DNA from: an uncultured Pelagibacteraceae bacterium
Lineage (GTDB): Bacteria; Pseudomonadota; Alphaproteobacteria; Pelagibacterales; Pelagibacteraceae
DNA: 64,000 nucleotides
Assembly: GCA_902581605.1 (NCBI GenBank)
Contig: CACHPE010000005.1
Span: 1-64,000, forward strand
Direction: 5' to 3'
In this document: positions 10,311 to 18,643 of the stretch, in pieces
Numbering within the stretch: the stretch's first letter is position 1
Layout: each line of letters starts with the position of its first letter
Notes under the pieces: generated by a model
Database searches by the model: none
The model's input: the letters and a program-made list of their open reading frames with translations, nothing else
What the model was told of the DNA's origin: nothing
Translations under genes and position numbers: made by a program

Positions 10311-10778
10311 TTAAATATCGTCAATAAGCATAGTTAAATAAACAGAATTGATGTCTTCTTTATAGTGTGCAAAAGGTTCGCATATCGTGAAACCAGTTTT
10401 TTTGAATAGTTTTCTAGCGGGTGCAAAAAAATCACCTGCCCCTGTTTCGATACTTAATCTTTTTATTTTAAGCTTTTTAGCTTCATTGATTAAATGATTG
10501 ATTACATGGATCCCTTTACCTTGTTTTCTAAAATCATTGTGAATTCTTATAGATTTAAATTCCCCATGTTCTTTATTTAAAAATTTTAAAGCACCACAAC
10601 CGATCAGTTTTTCATCATCCCACAAGCTCCAAAATTTAATTGATGGTACTTTTAAACCAGGAATATCTAGGACGTGAGCACTTCCTTCTGGTGAAGCGGC
10701 TCTAAGCTCAACAAAATGTTTAGTTAGCAGCTCATTAACTTCTGGATTATCAAAATTATCTTCTATTGATTTTAACAT
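10311..10778 (-). CDS. GNAT-family N-acetyltransferase
   Basis: A 155-aa single-domain GNAT. The acetyl-CoA-binding region is SIRIHNDFRKQGKGIHVINHLI (R/Q-x-x-G-x-G/A type, around residue 91), followed by LSIETGAGDFFAPARKLFKKTGF, typical of small-molecule GNATs. It starts one base after the purK stop on the same strand, so it is probably the third gene of a purE-purK-GNAT operon. The acceptor substrate is unknown; a purine role is not implied by sequence. Confidence 0.85.
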   Translation of the reverse strand: MLKSIEDNFDNPEVNELLTKHFVELRAASPEGSAHVLDIPGLKVPSIKFWSLWDDEKLIGCGALKFLNKEHGEFKSIRIHNDFRKQGKGIHVINHLINEAKKLKIKRLSIETGAGDFFAPARKLFKKTGFTICEPFAHYKEDINSVYLTMLIDDI

Positions 10779-11825
10779 TTATACTAAAGTTGTGATATGA
10801 CCCATTTTTCTTTTTTCTTTTATATCTTTTTTTAAATAATCAAAGAAAAATTCGTTATCATTGAACTTTTTCATGTTTCTATAATGAGTAATTTGATCGC
10901 CAAGCAAATTCATCATTTTAGCATTAGATATTTTTTTTAAAGGGATTTGTTCTAAACCACATACAGCTCTAATATGATTTTCAAATTGACTCACATTAAA
11001 AGCATTTATTGTAAGATGTCCTGAATTATGTACTCTTGGAGCAATCTCATTAACATAAAGATTATCATTTCTATCAATAAAAAATTCTACACACAAAGTT
11101 CCAATATATTTAAGTTCTTCAGCTATTAGCATTGCCCAATCTTTAGATTGATTAAAAATTTTTTCATTAATTTCTGCAGGAATTTTTGAATATTTTAAAA
11201 TTTGATCTTCGTGAGTATTTTCTATTGGTTCATAAATTTCATATTTATTATTACTAAACCTTGTGATTATAATTGAAATCTCTTTTTTTAATTTCACAAG
11301 TTTTTCAAGAATATATCCTTTTGAAAAATCAATATTCAATGAATCAAGTTCATCACCTGATCTAATTGGATATTGACCTTTGCCATCATAACCAAGCGTT
11401 GTTGTTTTTAATATTCCTGGTAAAAAATCTTCTAAAGCATCTATGTCAGATTTTTTTTCGATTGAAACATATCTTGTTGTTCTAATATTTAATTTATTAA
11501 CAAAATCTTTTTCAGCCAATCGATGTTGAATTAATCTGTTAACAGAGGGCTTTGGTAAAACAGGTATAAATTTGTTTATTTCGTTTAATGTCTCATATGG
11601 AATATTTTCAAATTCATAAGTGACTAAATCAACTTGATTTATAAATTCTGATATCTTTTCTTTATTATCATATTTTCCATTAATAAATTGATTGCAAAAA
11701 TTTTGTGCAGGTGCATCTATACCATCACAAAAAACAACTGTTTTAACATTTAATTTTTTAGCTGCTATTGCAAGCATACTTCCAAGTTGACCACCCCCAA
11801 TGATACCAAGAGTAATTTCTGACAT
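10779..11825 (-). CDS. purK: N5-carboxyaminoimidazole ribonucleotide synthase
   Basis: A 348-aa ATP-grasp enzyme of purine synthesis: AIR + ATP + bicarbonate to N5-CAIR. GIIGGGQLGSMLAIAA is the N-terminal signature. LGYDGKGQYPIRS marks the ATP-binding domain, and VNEIAPRVHNSGHLTINAFNVSQFENHIRA is typical of the PurK C-terminal region. It follows purE by 1 nt. Length is normal and motifs intact. Confidence 0.96.
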   Translation of the reverse strand: MSEITLGIIGGGQLGSMLAIAAKKLNVKTVVFCDGIDAPAQNFCNQFINGKYDNKEKISEFINQVDLVTYEFENIPYETLNEINKFIPVLPKPSVNRLIQHRLAEKDFVNKLNIRTTRYVSIEKKSDIDALEDFLPGILKTTTLGYDGKGQYPIRSGDELDSLNIDFSKGYILEKLVKLKKEISIIITRFSNNKYEIYEPIENTHEDQILKYSKIPAEINEKIFNQSKDWAMLIAEELKYIGTLCVEFFIDRNDNLYVNEIAPRVHNSGHLTINAFNVSQFENHIRAVCGLEQIPLKKISNAKMMNLLGDQITHYRNMKKFNDNEFFFDYLKKDIKEKRKMGHITTLV

Positions 11826-11826
11826 T

Positions 11827-12330
11827 TTATTTTGGAGATTTCTTTACAGATTTAGTTTGTAATGTTCTAAAATTTTTAAGTTTTTTTCGAACATTTAAAT
11901 TATTATTAGCAATTATTGCTGCAGCTAATAAAGCAGCATTAATAGCACCGTCCTCTCCTATAGCAAGCGTTCCTACAGGAATTCCTTTAGGCATTTGTGC
12001 AATTGATAATAAACTATCTAACCCTTTAAGTTTTTTACTTTCAACAGGAACTCCAAGCACTGGCACATGTGTAAGTGCTGATATCATACCTGGAAGATGA
12101 GCAGATCCTCCAGCACCTGCAATTATTACTCCTATATGATTTTGCTCAACTTTTGTAGCATATTCATACATTCTCTGGGGTGTTCTGTGAGCAGATATGA
12201 TTTTTGTTTCAAACGAAACTCCAATTTTTTTTAAGGTTTTTTCGGCTAGTTTCATTACTTTATAGTCAGACGGACTTCCCATTATGATTGAAACTTTTAA
12301 TTTACTATTTTTTTTCATGAAATTGATCAA
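11827..12330 (-). CDS. purE: N5-CAIR mutase, PurE class I
   Basis: A 167-aa PurE. It has the MGSPSDYKVM substrate loop (residues 17-26), the catalytic His in SAHRTP (about residue 48) and GAGGSAHLPGM. It rearranges N5-CAIR to CAIR, and presence with purK indicates the class I route. An alternative start at the Met five residues in is possible. First gene of the minus-strand purEK-GNAT unit, divergent from the M19-like gene. Confidence 0.96.
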   Translation of the reverse strand: MINFMKKNSKLKVSIIMGSPSDYKVMKLAEKTLKKIGVSFETKIISAHRTPQRMYEYATKVEQNHIGVIIAGAGGSAHLPGMISALTHVPVLGVPVESKKLKGLDSLLSIAQMPKGIPVGTLAIGEDGAINAALLAAAIIANNNLNVRKKLKNFRTLQTKSVKKSPK

Positions 12331-12411
12331 TCTGTTTATTTCAAAATTAACTTAAAATTTCAATAAAATTAATAGTATTTAAAATACATATTGATTAGAG
12401 TTAAGCATACT

Positions 12412-13377
12412 ATGAATTATAAAATCGATAATCTTCAATATTGTAATTGGTCTAGGAAAATCTTTGAGATCAACAGATCTGCTGGATTAGATGCTGTCCA
12501 TGTTACCATTGTCTACCATGAAGATTTTGATGAATTACTAATTGAAATTAAAAAATGGGAAAAATTATTTCATGAAAATTCTGATTTAATTTTTCTTGGT
12601 AAGAATTTCCAAGATATTGATAAAGCTAATAAAGAAAACAAAACTGCAATATTTTTTGGTTTTCAAAACTGTTCACCAATTGAAGATGACATAAATCTTG
12701 TTGAAAAGGTTCATCAATTAGGATGCAGATTTATGCAACTTACTTATAATAACCAGTCTTTGCTAGCAACAGGTTGTTATGAAAAAGTAGATAGTGGAGT
12801 TACAAATTTCGGACGTGAGGTTATAAGAGAAATGAATAGAATTGGCCTCGTGGTTGACATGTCACATTCTGCAGAAAAAAGTACTCTAGATGCAATTGAA
12901 TTCAGTGAAAAACCAATAGCAATTACTCATGCCAATCCCTCTTTTTGGCATCAAGCTAAAAGAAATAAATCCTCAGATTTATTAAAAATTTTGAGTGATA
13001 GTGGCGGTATGTTAGGTTTATCATTATATCCTCATCACTTAAAAGATAATACAAATTGTACTCTAGATAGTTTTTGTGAAATGGTGGCAAAAACAGCTGA
13101 AATAATGGATGTAAAAAAAATAGGAATAGGATCAGATCTTTGTTTAGATCATCCTGATACTGTTGTTGAATGGATGAGAAATGGTTCTTGGTCTAAAAGT
13201 AAAAATTATGGTGAAGGTTCGAAAAATAAACCAGGTTTTCCTAAACAACCTGACTGGTTTCTTGATGCAAGAGGTTTCAGAAATATTGAAAAAGGTCTAA
13301 AAAAAGCAGGTTTTTCAGATACCGAGACACATGGAATACTTGGAAATAACTGGTACAATTTTTATAAAACTATTTAA
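12412..13377 (+). CDS. M19 (membrane dipeptidase-like) protein with degenerate metal site
   Basis: A 321-aa TIM-barrel amidohydrolase of the M19 family from the ATG at 12412; a TTG at 12391 would add seven residues. DMSHS, ITHANP and GIGSDLC correspond to conserved M19 parts (the last two to the second-metal His and the catalytic Asp), and RNKSSD matches the RNxxD motif. However the N-terminal HxD metal motif is replaced by IDNLQYCNW, and the bridging Glu region reads FFGFQNCSP with Gln. Homologues of this GFQN type occur, from my knowledge, beside dimethylglycine/betaine genes in Pseudomonas. Substrate unknown; classical dipeptidase activity is doubtful. Confidence 0.8.
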   Translation: MNYKIDNLQYCNWSRKIFEINRSAGLDAVHVTIVYHEDFDELLIEIKKWEKLFHENSDLIFLGKNFQDIDKANKENKTAIFFGFQNCSPIEDDINLVEKVHQLGCRFMQLTYNNQSLLATGCYEKVDSGVTNFGREVIREMNRIGLVVDMSHSAEKSTLDAIEFSEKPIAITHANPSFWHQAKRNKSSDLLKILSDSGGMLGLSLYPHHLKDNTNCTLDSFCEMVAKTAEIMDVKKIGIGSDLCLDHPDTVVEWMRNGSWSKSKNYGEGSKNKPGFPKQPDWFLDARGFRNIEKGLKKAGFSDTETHGILGNNWYNFYKTI

Positions 13378-13379
13378 TT

Positions 13380-15041
13380 ATGAAAGTTGAATTAAGAGAC
13401 CCGAATAAGATAATGAAATTATCAAGGCTAGGATCTTTTCATCAATCAAAATTATCTTTTTTAAGAAGTTTTCTTAATGAATTTAAAGAGTGGGAGTATA
13501 AAAGGGATTTATTTAATTTAAATGAAAATGGTTTTGGAGAAGCTGTTTATTCAGTTAAAAAAAATAAAAGAGTTTATTCTTTAATTTGTTTTGCAAATGA
13601 AATCAAAGATGAAGAAAGATCAGACAGAGTTATTGCAACAAAATGGGATGCAGCTTTTACATTACATGATGGAGTTCCTACAAAAAAAGACATTGAAAGA
13701 TTAAAAAATGAAGTTCCAAAACAAGAAGTTGGTAGACTTTCTTATAAAGAATTAACTTTATCGAGAGCAAACAAATCAGTAAGAATTTATAATTATGTAG
13801 TTGAAAGTTTGAGCAAAGGTAAGCAGCCAGATTTAAACTTATTATCAAAAGTAGGCTATTTATATAGGACTACAGCAGTATATGGCTCAGGCAAATTTGG
13901 TCTTGCAGATCGATTTAGAATTAAAAATCGTGAGGAAATTAATGGTCCATTCAGATTAGAAATGATGTTGGTTTATTTGGTAAGACAATTTACTTTTGAT
14001 CAAGTTAATCATGTTGCTTATCATAAAAATCCAAAAACAGCTGTTAAGCTAGATGATAATATTTGTAAAAACTTGGGAATAGGTAATTCCACAGGATTGG
14101 GTATGGCTCCATTTATAATCAATCACCCCACTCTGCTAAATAATTGGATTTTAAGTAGAGAAAAAGCACTTAAGAAAATTAGAGAAATCAAAGATGTAGA
14201 AAGTCAAGATAGCGATTTGTTTATTGATTGTGTAAAAAAATCATTAAAAAATATTACAAGCTGGAATACTGATAGCGAATATCAGCAAAAAAAAATTTCT
14301 TCATTATTAAAGGATGTTGAAAAATTCTTAAATTTTATAGATAAAGATTTTAATTTTAAGAGCGAATATCCTTTTAACAAAATCTATCAATGGTTAGAGG
14401 ATAATACTTGTGAGGAATGTATTGAATACATAGTGTCAATAATGATGGAGCCTTATAACGATATTATAAATCCTTTGGTAAAAGAAATGAGTTCAGACGA
14501 AGAAAAATATTTTAATATTCCAACTCATAGAAAAGTTGAAGAATTGCGTGATATCATCGAAACAAAATATCCAAACATTTTAGATATTAATTTTGAAGAA
14601 AAAGAAAATAATAAAAACTTTTGGTTTATTTCAAAAAATAAAGAGGAACCTAGATTAGCTGATCGTTTTGAGGAGCATGGATCAGAATTAGAACAGCCTT
14701 TAGCAATAGCAAGAGATATAAAAAAACTTTATGACAAATTATTAGTCTCAAAAAATAGTTTAACTATTGCTGAGTTTTTAACATCAAATTCTGAGTTAAG
14801 ACATGTTGTAAGAAGAGCGTTCATTGTAGAAAAATTTCCTTATTCAGAAATACAAGATAATACAATTGGAAAAGATTTAATGCCAATTGATATGCTTAGA
14901 TTAAAATTGTCTTTCTTTGGGGCATTAAAATTTGATCCACGATCTGACAAATGGTTAAGAATTTGCATGTTTCAAGGAGCCCCACTTCCAAACGAGTTAA
15001 AAAGTTATGACGAGCAGTGGGTATATAAAACCAATATTTAA
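13380..15041 (+). CDS. Uncharacterised 553-aa protein of the M19-like module
   Basis: A large soluble protein with no signal peptide or membrane span that I cannot place in a named family. Conserved-looking parts are GRLSYKELTLSRANKSVRIYNYV, VYGSGKFGLADRF, the GNSTGLGMAPFIINHP segment and RFEEHGSELEQPLAIARDIKKLY. The GNSTGLGMAPFIINHP stretch looks like a ligand- or cofactor-binding loop, but that is only an impression. It starts 2 nt after the M19-like gene and ends 2 nt before the DUF3726-like gene, so it is part of one operon. Confidence 0.75.
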   Translation: MKVELRDPNKIMKLSRLGSFHQSKLSFLRSFLNEFKEWEYKRDLFNLNENGFGEAVYSVKKNKRVYSLICFANEIKDEERSDRVIATKWDAAFTLHDGVPTKKDIERLKNEVPKQEVGRLSYKELTLSRANKSVRIYNYVVESLSKGKQPDLNLLSKVGYLYRTTAVYGSGKFGLADRFRIKNREEINGPFRLEMMLVYLVRQFTFDQVNHVAYHKNPKTAVKLDDNICKNLGIGNSTGLGMAPFIINHPTLLNNWILSREKALKKIREIKDVESQDSDLFIDCVKKSLKNITSWNTDSEYQQKKISSLLKDVEKFLNFIDKDFNFKSEYPFNKIYQWLEDNTCEECIEYIVSIMMEPYNDIINPLVKEMSSDEEKYFNIPTHRKVEELRDIIETKYPNILDINFEEKENNKNFWFISKNKEEPRLADRFEEHGSELEQPLAIARDIKKLYDKLLVSKNSLTIAEFLTSNSELRHVVRRAFIVEKFPYSEIQDNTIGKDLMPIDMLRLKLSFFGALKFDPRSDKWLRICMFQGAPLPNELKSYDEQWVYKTNI

Positions 15042-15043
15042 TA

Positions 15044-15655
15044 ATGAAATCACTGAGTGAAATTGAAACTACTGTTAAAAGAGCTTCAAAGGCAGCAGGA
15101 TATTCTTGGGGAGTTTCCGAGGAAACAGGAAAAAGTATAAGGTTGTTAGAGCTATTTAGTTTACCGGGTATTAAGCACCTTAATGAATATTTAAATAAAA
15201 AAAATAAAAGTAAATTTGAAAATTTAAATTTAATTAGTGAAAATAATTCCTCATCAAATAATCCTTACTGTCCAATTACTTTAGGTGTTAGTTTTTTAGA
15301 TCAAATAAATGTTTTAGAAAAATTAAAAAAAATTGAGTTTAAAAATGTTGCTTATCCAATTATTTTTATTTCATTCATAAGTCGTTCATCAGAAATTATT
15401 GGAAAAAAGATTAATGTAAAAATAGATGAAAAAAAAATGTTATTAAATTTAAATGTAAATATTATTTCAAATTTTATTGACCAAGAATTTCCAAAGATAG
15501 CGAATAAAATTGAGGTCAATCTACTTGAAAATGAAGATAACTTTACAGACGATGAATGGAATAATTTATACAAATTATCCGAAGAAACTTTTGTTGAAGA
15601 GAGTGACAGTTTAAAAGAGGGTGCAGCTGGTGCTGGTTTGACTGATAATGACTGA
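15044..15655 (+). CDS. DUF3726-like protein
   Basis: A 203-aa soluble protein. The N-terminal SLSEIETTVKRASKAAGYSWG and the acidic end EESDSLKEGAAGAGLTDND resemble DUF3726 proteins, which I recall beside M19-like genes in other alphaproteobacteria; the family call is from memory and moderately sure. The middle (about residues 40-120) is lysine- and asparagine-rich and less conserved-looking. It overlaps the following 55-aa gene by 8 nt. No function is known. Confidence 0.65.
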   Translation: MKSLSEIETTVKRASKAAGYSWGVSEETGKSIRLLELFSLPGIKHLNEYLNKKNKSKFENLNLISENNSSSNNPYCPITLGVSFLDQINVLEKLKKIEFKNVAYPIIFISFISRSSEIIGKKINVKIDEKKMLLNLNVNIISNFIDQEFPKIANKIEVNLLENEDNFTDDEWNNLYKLSEETFVEESDSLKEGAAGAGLTDND

Positions 15656-15815
15656 TAAAACTGATGAAAAATATTTTAATACAGATAATGAAGAATTAAA
15701 CAATATTTGTGATGAATGTAAAGAGAAAGACGAAAGTGTAACTCAAAATTTAATTCTTACTGGGTTTAAATTATGTAAATCTTGTAGAGTATCTAAGACT
15801 ATTTTTCCGCTTTAA
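15648..15815 (+). CDS. Small double-CxxC (zinc-ribbon-like) protein, 55 aa
   Basis: The ATG at 15648 overlaps the DUF3726-like stop by 8 nt, and a clean frame runs to TAA at 15813-15815. The peptide starts MTDKTDEKYF and has two knuckles, CDEC (Cys21/Cys24) and CKSC (Cys43/Cys46), spaced as in a zinc ribbon, then ends TIFPL. The overlapping start, the paired cysteines and the lack of any other explanation for this interval support a real gene translated with the M19-like module. It ends tail-to-tail with the Yip1-like gene, overlapping by 4 nt. Function unknown. Confidence 0.7.
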   Translation: MTDKTDEKYFNTDNEELNNICDECKEKDESVTQNLILTGFKLCKSCRVSKTIFPL

Positions 15816-16357
15816 CTGATTTGACTTACTGGAAGCATATTCATTCTACTCATTACAAATGAGATAGATAAAAATGCAATAATTAAAAAGGATAAAAGTA
15901 CAATCCCAAAAGATTTAAAATTAGATTTTAAACTTAATATTTGTTTAGTTGAAATTATTAAACCTGCAAAAATCCAGAACTGAGTAAGAAAAATTATTGG
16001 TATCATTAAATCTGGTGTGACCGCAAAAAATCTTAATAAACCAGGGGCATGTGCAAATCCAACAGCTGTTAAAACTTTTTTGAATGAAACTTTGGTTTGC
16101 TTATCAGGAAATAATTTAACTCCAATTACAAAAATAAAAATTGCCCATATTAGCCAAGTAACTATTGCAGTTAGACCAGACATTGCAATGGCTGTTTTAA
16201 TAATGGTGTTAGCTGCTACTGCGCCAGCGATACCATCCAGAATCATTATAATCCCAGCAAAGTATATTGATGCTTCTCCAAAATTTTTATTATCCGAATA
16301 AAGAGTTTTGTCTAATTTAATTGACTTAAAAATTATATTTAAAAATTCAGCAAACAT
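15812..16357 (-). CDS. Yip1-domain integral membrane protein
   Basis: A 181-aa protein with four to five hydrophobic helices. The GFAHAPGLLRFF motif after the second helix pair is typical of bacterial Yip1-family proteins. It sits in the inner membrane with unknown role. Its ATG shares a base with the stop of the 34-aa membrane peptide gene upstream (TAATG), suggesting coupled translation. Confidence 0.75.
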   Translation of the reverse strand: MFAEFLNIIFKSIKLDKTLYSDNKNFGEASIYFAGIIMILDGIAGAVAANTIIKTAIAMSGLTAIVTWLIWAIFIFVIGVKLFPDKQTKVSFKKVLTAVGFAHAPGLLRFFAVTPDLMIPIIFLTQFWIFAGLIISTKQILSLKSNFKSFGIVLLSFLIIAFLSISFVMSRMNMLPVSQIS

Positions 16358-16461
16358 TAATTTTTTTTATTTTTTTGAGCCTTATAAGAAACAATTAATG
16401 GAAATATTATTAAAGCAATAGCAATGATAATGCAAATTGCTATTAAAAAACTTTTGGTCAT
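16357..16461 (-). CDS. 34-aa single-span membrane peptide
   Basis: The ATG at 16461 opens a 34-codon frame: MTKSF, then a hydrophobic helix of about 20 residues (isoleucine/alanine-rich), then a basic tail YKAQKNKKN. The TAA overlaps the start of the Yip1-like gene by one base. Positive residues at the C-terminal end suggest the N-terminus faces the periplasm. Short length keeps confidence moderate, but the TAATG junction and the clean topology argue for a real product, perhaps a partner of the Yip1-like protein. Confidence 0.5.
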   Translation of the reverse strand: MTKSFLIAICIIIAIALIIFPLIVSYKAQKNKKN

Positions 16462-16473
16462 TAGAATTGATAA

Positions 16474-16495
16474 GGGGAGCTGAAATTAGCTCCCC
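16474..16495 (-). terminator. Terminator hairpin after the DmdA-like gene
   Basis: GGGGAGCT (16474-16481) and AGCTCCCC (16488-16495) form a perfect 8-bp GC-rich stem with a 6-nt loop, starting 11 nt beyond the stop of the minus-strand demethylase gene. It is unusually GC-rich for this genome. The U-tract after it on the minus strand is weak. Most likely the end of the opuAC-opuAB-metF-dmdA-like transcript. Confidence 0.75.
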
Positions 16496-16506
16496 CATAG
16501 TAAATT

Positions 16507-17865
16507 TTAGCCTTTTACAACTTCTCTTGTATTTGCGTTGAAAGATTCTTTGAATGGAATATCCACAACCACAGCATCTACAGGTGTTCCTGGAGTGTCC
16601 GAGTATTTTTCAGGAAGATGAACTTTGAACTTAGTTCCAACTTTATTTTTTGGAAATCCATTAGGGTTTAAAGTTCCATCAAACGGAACGTATCCCATAG
16701 CAATATTGGTTTTCTTCTCTGGATGCCACCATGGTGAAGTAAGAAATCCAACTGGATCTCCACCATTTTCTGGTGATACTAGCCAAAAGTCTGGCGCATA
16801 ATCGTCAATTGGCTTACCACCTAACTCCATTCCAACTAATTGAAGTTTATAGGGTTTTTTTCCAGCTTTTATGTCCGCTCCCATTTTCTCCAAAGCAGCT
16901 TTACCAACATAATCAGCTTTTTTATTCCATTCACCTTTACCAGATAATGAAACTTGATAACCTAAGTTACATTGAAAAGGATTATGTTGTTGGTCCATGT
17001 CTTGTCCCCAAGAAAGAATACCTGCTTGTATTCTTCTATGGTGTGCAGGTGCAATAACCATCAATTTATGTTTTTTTCCTGCATTTAATACTGCATTCCA
17101 CATATCTTCAGCATATAAAGTTGCATTTCTTAAATATATCTCATAACCAGCTTCTCCTGAAAAACCAGATTGAGAAATTATACAACTTCTTCCCCCAACT
17201 GTTGCTTCTGCTAATCCATAGAAAGGCATATTATCAAAATCAACTTGGTCTCCACAAAGGTCTTGCATTAAAGCTTTTGATTTAGGACCTTGAATTTGGA
17301 CTGGACATGCATCTATTTCCTCAATTGTACAATTAAATTTTCCATCTGCATTTACACCTTGTAAGTACATTCCGATATCAGAGTCAGATAACGAAAACCA
17401 AAATTCATCTTTTGAAATTCTTAAAAGAATTGGATCGTTTAAAACTCCTCCGTAAGCATTACATAAGATTACATATCTTGCTCTCATAGGAGAAATTTTT
17501 GTTGCATCTCTAGTTATAACGTAGTCAGTAAATTTTTCTGCATCTGGACCTTTAACTCTTATTTGTCTTTCAACAGCTACATTCCACATTGTAACATGGT
17601 TTACGATTGCATCATATTCAACCATTGCTCCACCATCTTCAGGTTTTACATAACCTCTTGGGTGATAAATACGATTGTATACAGTTGCTCTCCAACAACC
17701 TGCCTGCATTGATAAATGCCAATAAGGTGACTTTCTTACCCTTGTTGAAATTAGTAATTCAACTTTTGTTGGCCCACTCTGTCTTAAATTGTATGGTACT
17801 TCTCTATCTGATTGATCAACAGAAGTAACATGTTGTACTTTAGTATAGTCAAATTCTTTAGACAT
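16507..17865 (-). CDS. DmdA/GcvT-family THF-dependent demethylase or aminomethyltransferase
   Basis: A 452-aa GcvT-fold protein. Blocks MWNVAVERQIRVKGPDAEKF, RYVILCNAYGGVLNDPILLR and WFSLSDSDIGMYLQGV resemble DMSP demethylase DmdA, and GFSGEAGYEIYL plus the RIQAGILSWGQDM helix are general GcvT features. It is about 80 residues longer than DmdA as I recall it, so it may act on another methylated compound. A methyl group would move to THF, and the MetF-like product of the adjacent gene (8-nt overlap) could oxidise methyl-THF. Family secure; the substrate (DMSP, betaine-like or other) is inference. Confidence 0.82.
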   Translation of the reverse strand: MSKEFDYTKVQHVTSVDQSDREVPYNLRQSGPTKVELLISTRVRKSPYWHLSMQAGCWRATVYNRIYHPRGYVKPEDGGAMVEYDAIVNHVTMWNVAVERQIRVKGPDAEKFTDYVITRDATKISPMRARYVILCNAYGGVLNDPILLRISKDEFWFSLSDSDIGMYLQGVNADGKFNCTIEEIDACPVQIQGPKSKALMQDLCGDQVDFDNMPFYGLAEATVGGRSCIISQSGFSGEAGYEIYLRNATLYAEDMWNAVLNAGKKHKLMVIAPAHHRRIQAGILSWGQDMDQQHNPFQCNLGYQVSLSGKGEWNKKADYVGKAALEKMGADIKAGKKPYKLQLVGMELGGKPIDDYAPDFWLVSPENGGDPVGFLTSPWWHPEKKTNIAMGYVPFDGTLNPNGFPKNKVGTKFKVHLPEKYSDTPGTPVDAVVVDIPFKESFNANTREVVKG

Positions 17866-18586
17866 AACTATTCTCCTTCAACCACTTGTTAGTTTCCTTC
17901 AAGCCGCCGAATGTATAAATGTGGAAGTTATCAGTATGCGATTTAACTTTCCCAATTAAATCATTAGGGTCTTTAGGTTTCAATAAATCTAATGCCTTTG
18001 TAAAATTAGATTTAAGAAAGTTAATGGAATTTTTTGCCCCTACAATATTAGCAAATTTTATTAAGCTAGATATTTTTAATGGCCCAGTAATTCCCACATG
18101 CACTGGTACGCTTTGCTTAGAAATAAAATCTATAATAGGCTGAGGATCTAGCAACCATTGAGTTACGATGTAGTCAGCATAAGGCTTTTTATCTATCATA
18201 GCTTTTTCTAAATTTGAGTCGGATATATCAGGACTCCCCTCTGGATGTCCAGCAATTCCTATTTTCATTTTTTCAAAATAACCTGTCTCTAAAAGTTGAA
18301 ATGAACTATCAAATTTACCTGCTGGTTCTCTTCCACCTCCAATAATCAAGGCTTGCTTTACTCCTCCATCTTTGCATCTAGAAACATAATCTTTAAGTTC
18401 TTTTTCATCATGCATTGATCTAGCAGGAAAATGAGGTACGGGGTTAAATCCTTTTTTTACAAGTTCTACTGCTTTATCAGCAGTTTCTCTATAATCACCC
18501 CCAGGTAGCATTGTTATATAAATGTCAGACAACGCTGGAACTGTATCAAGCTCTGTTTTAGGTCCAATTTCCAATGAAAAATTCAT
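17858..18586 (-). CDS. Methylenetetrahydrofolate reductase-like protein (short MetF)
   Basis: A 242-aa FAD-type TIM-barrel of the MetF superfamily, about 50 residues shorter than E. coli MetF. IYITMLPGGDY, ALIIGGGREPAG, KIGIAGHPEGSPD and YIVTQWLLDPQPIIDFISK correspond to MetF strands (the last is FFVTQ... in MetF, near the FAD/folate site). It overlaps the demethylase gene by 8 nt. Together they suggest a methyl-to-THF then methyl-THF to methylene-THF route, MetF running oxidatively. The role of a dedicated paralogue is inference. Confidence 0.82.
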   Translation of the reverse strand: MNFSLEIGPKTELDTVPALSDIYITMLPGGDYRETADKAVELVKKGFNPVPHFPARSMHDEKELKDYVSRCKDGGVKQALIIGGGREPAGKFDSSFQLLETGYFEKMKIGIAGHPEGSPDISDSNLEKAMIDKKPYADYIVTQWLLDPQPIIDFISKQSVPVHVGITGPLKISSLIKFANIVGAKNSINFLKSNFTKALDLLKPKDPNDLIGKVKSHTDNFHIYTFGGLKETNKWLKENSYV

Positions 18587-18643
18587 AGGTAAGATCTTTA
18601 TTTATTTTGAAATATGAGTCTAGAAAATTCGATTGAGACTAAT

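Noticed and set aside
17607-17828. 73-codon plus-strand frame inside the DmdA-like gene
   Set aside because: Entirely antisense to a well-supported gene with no SD or motif.
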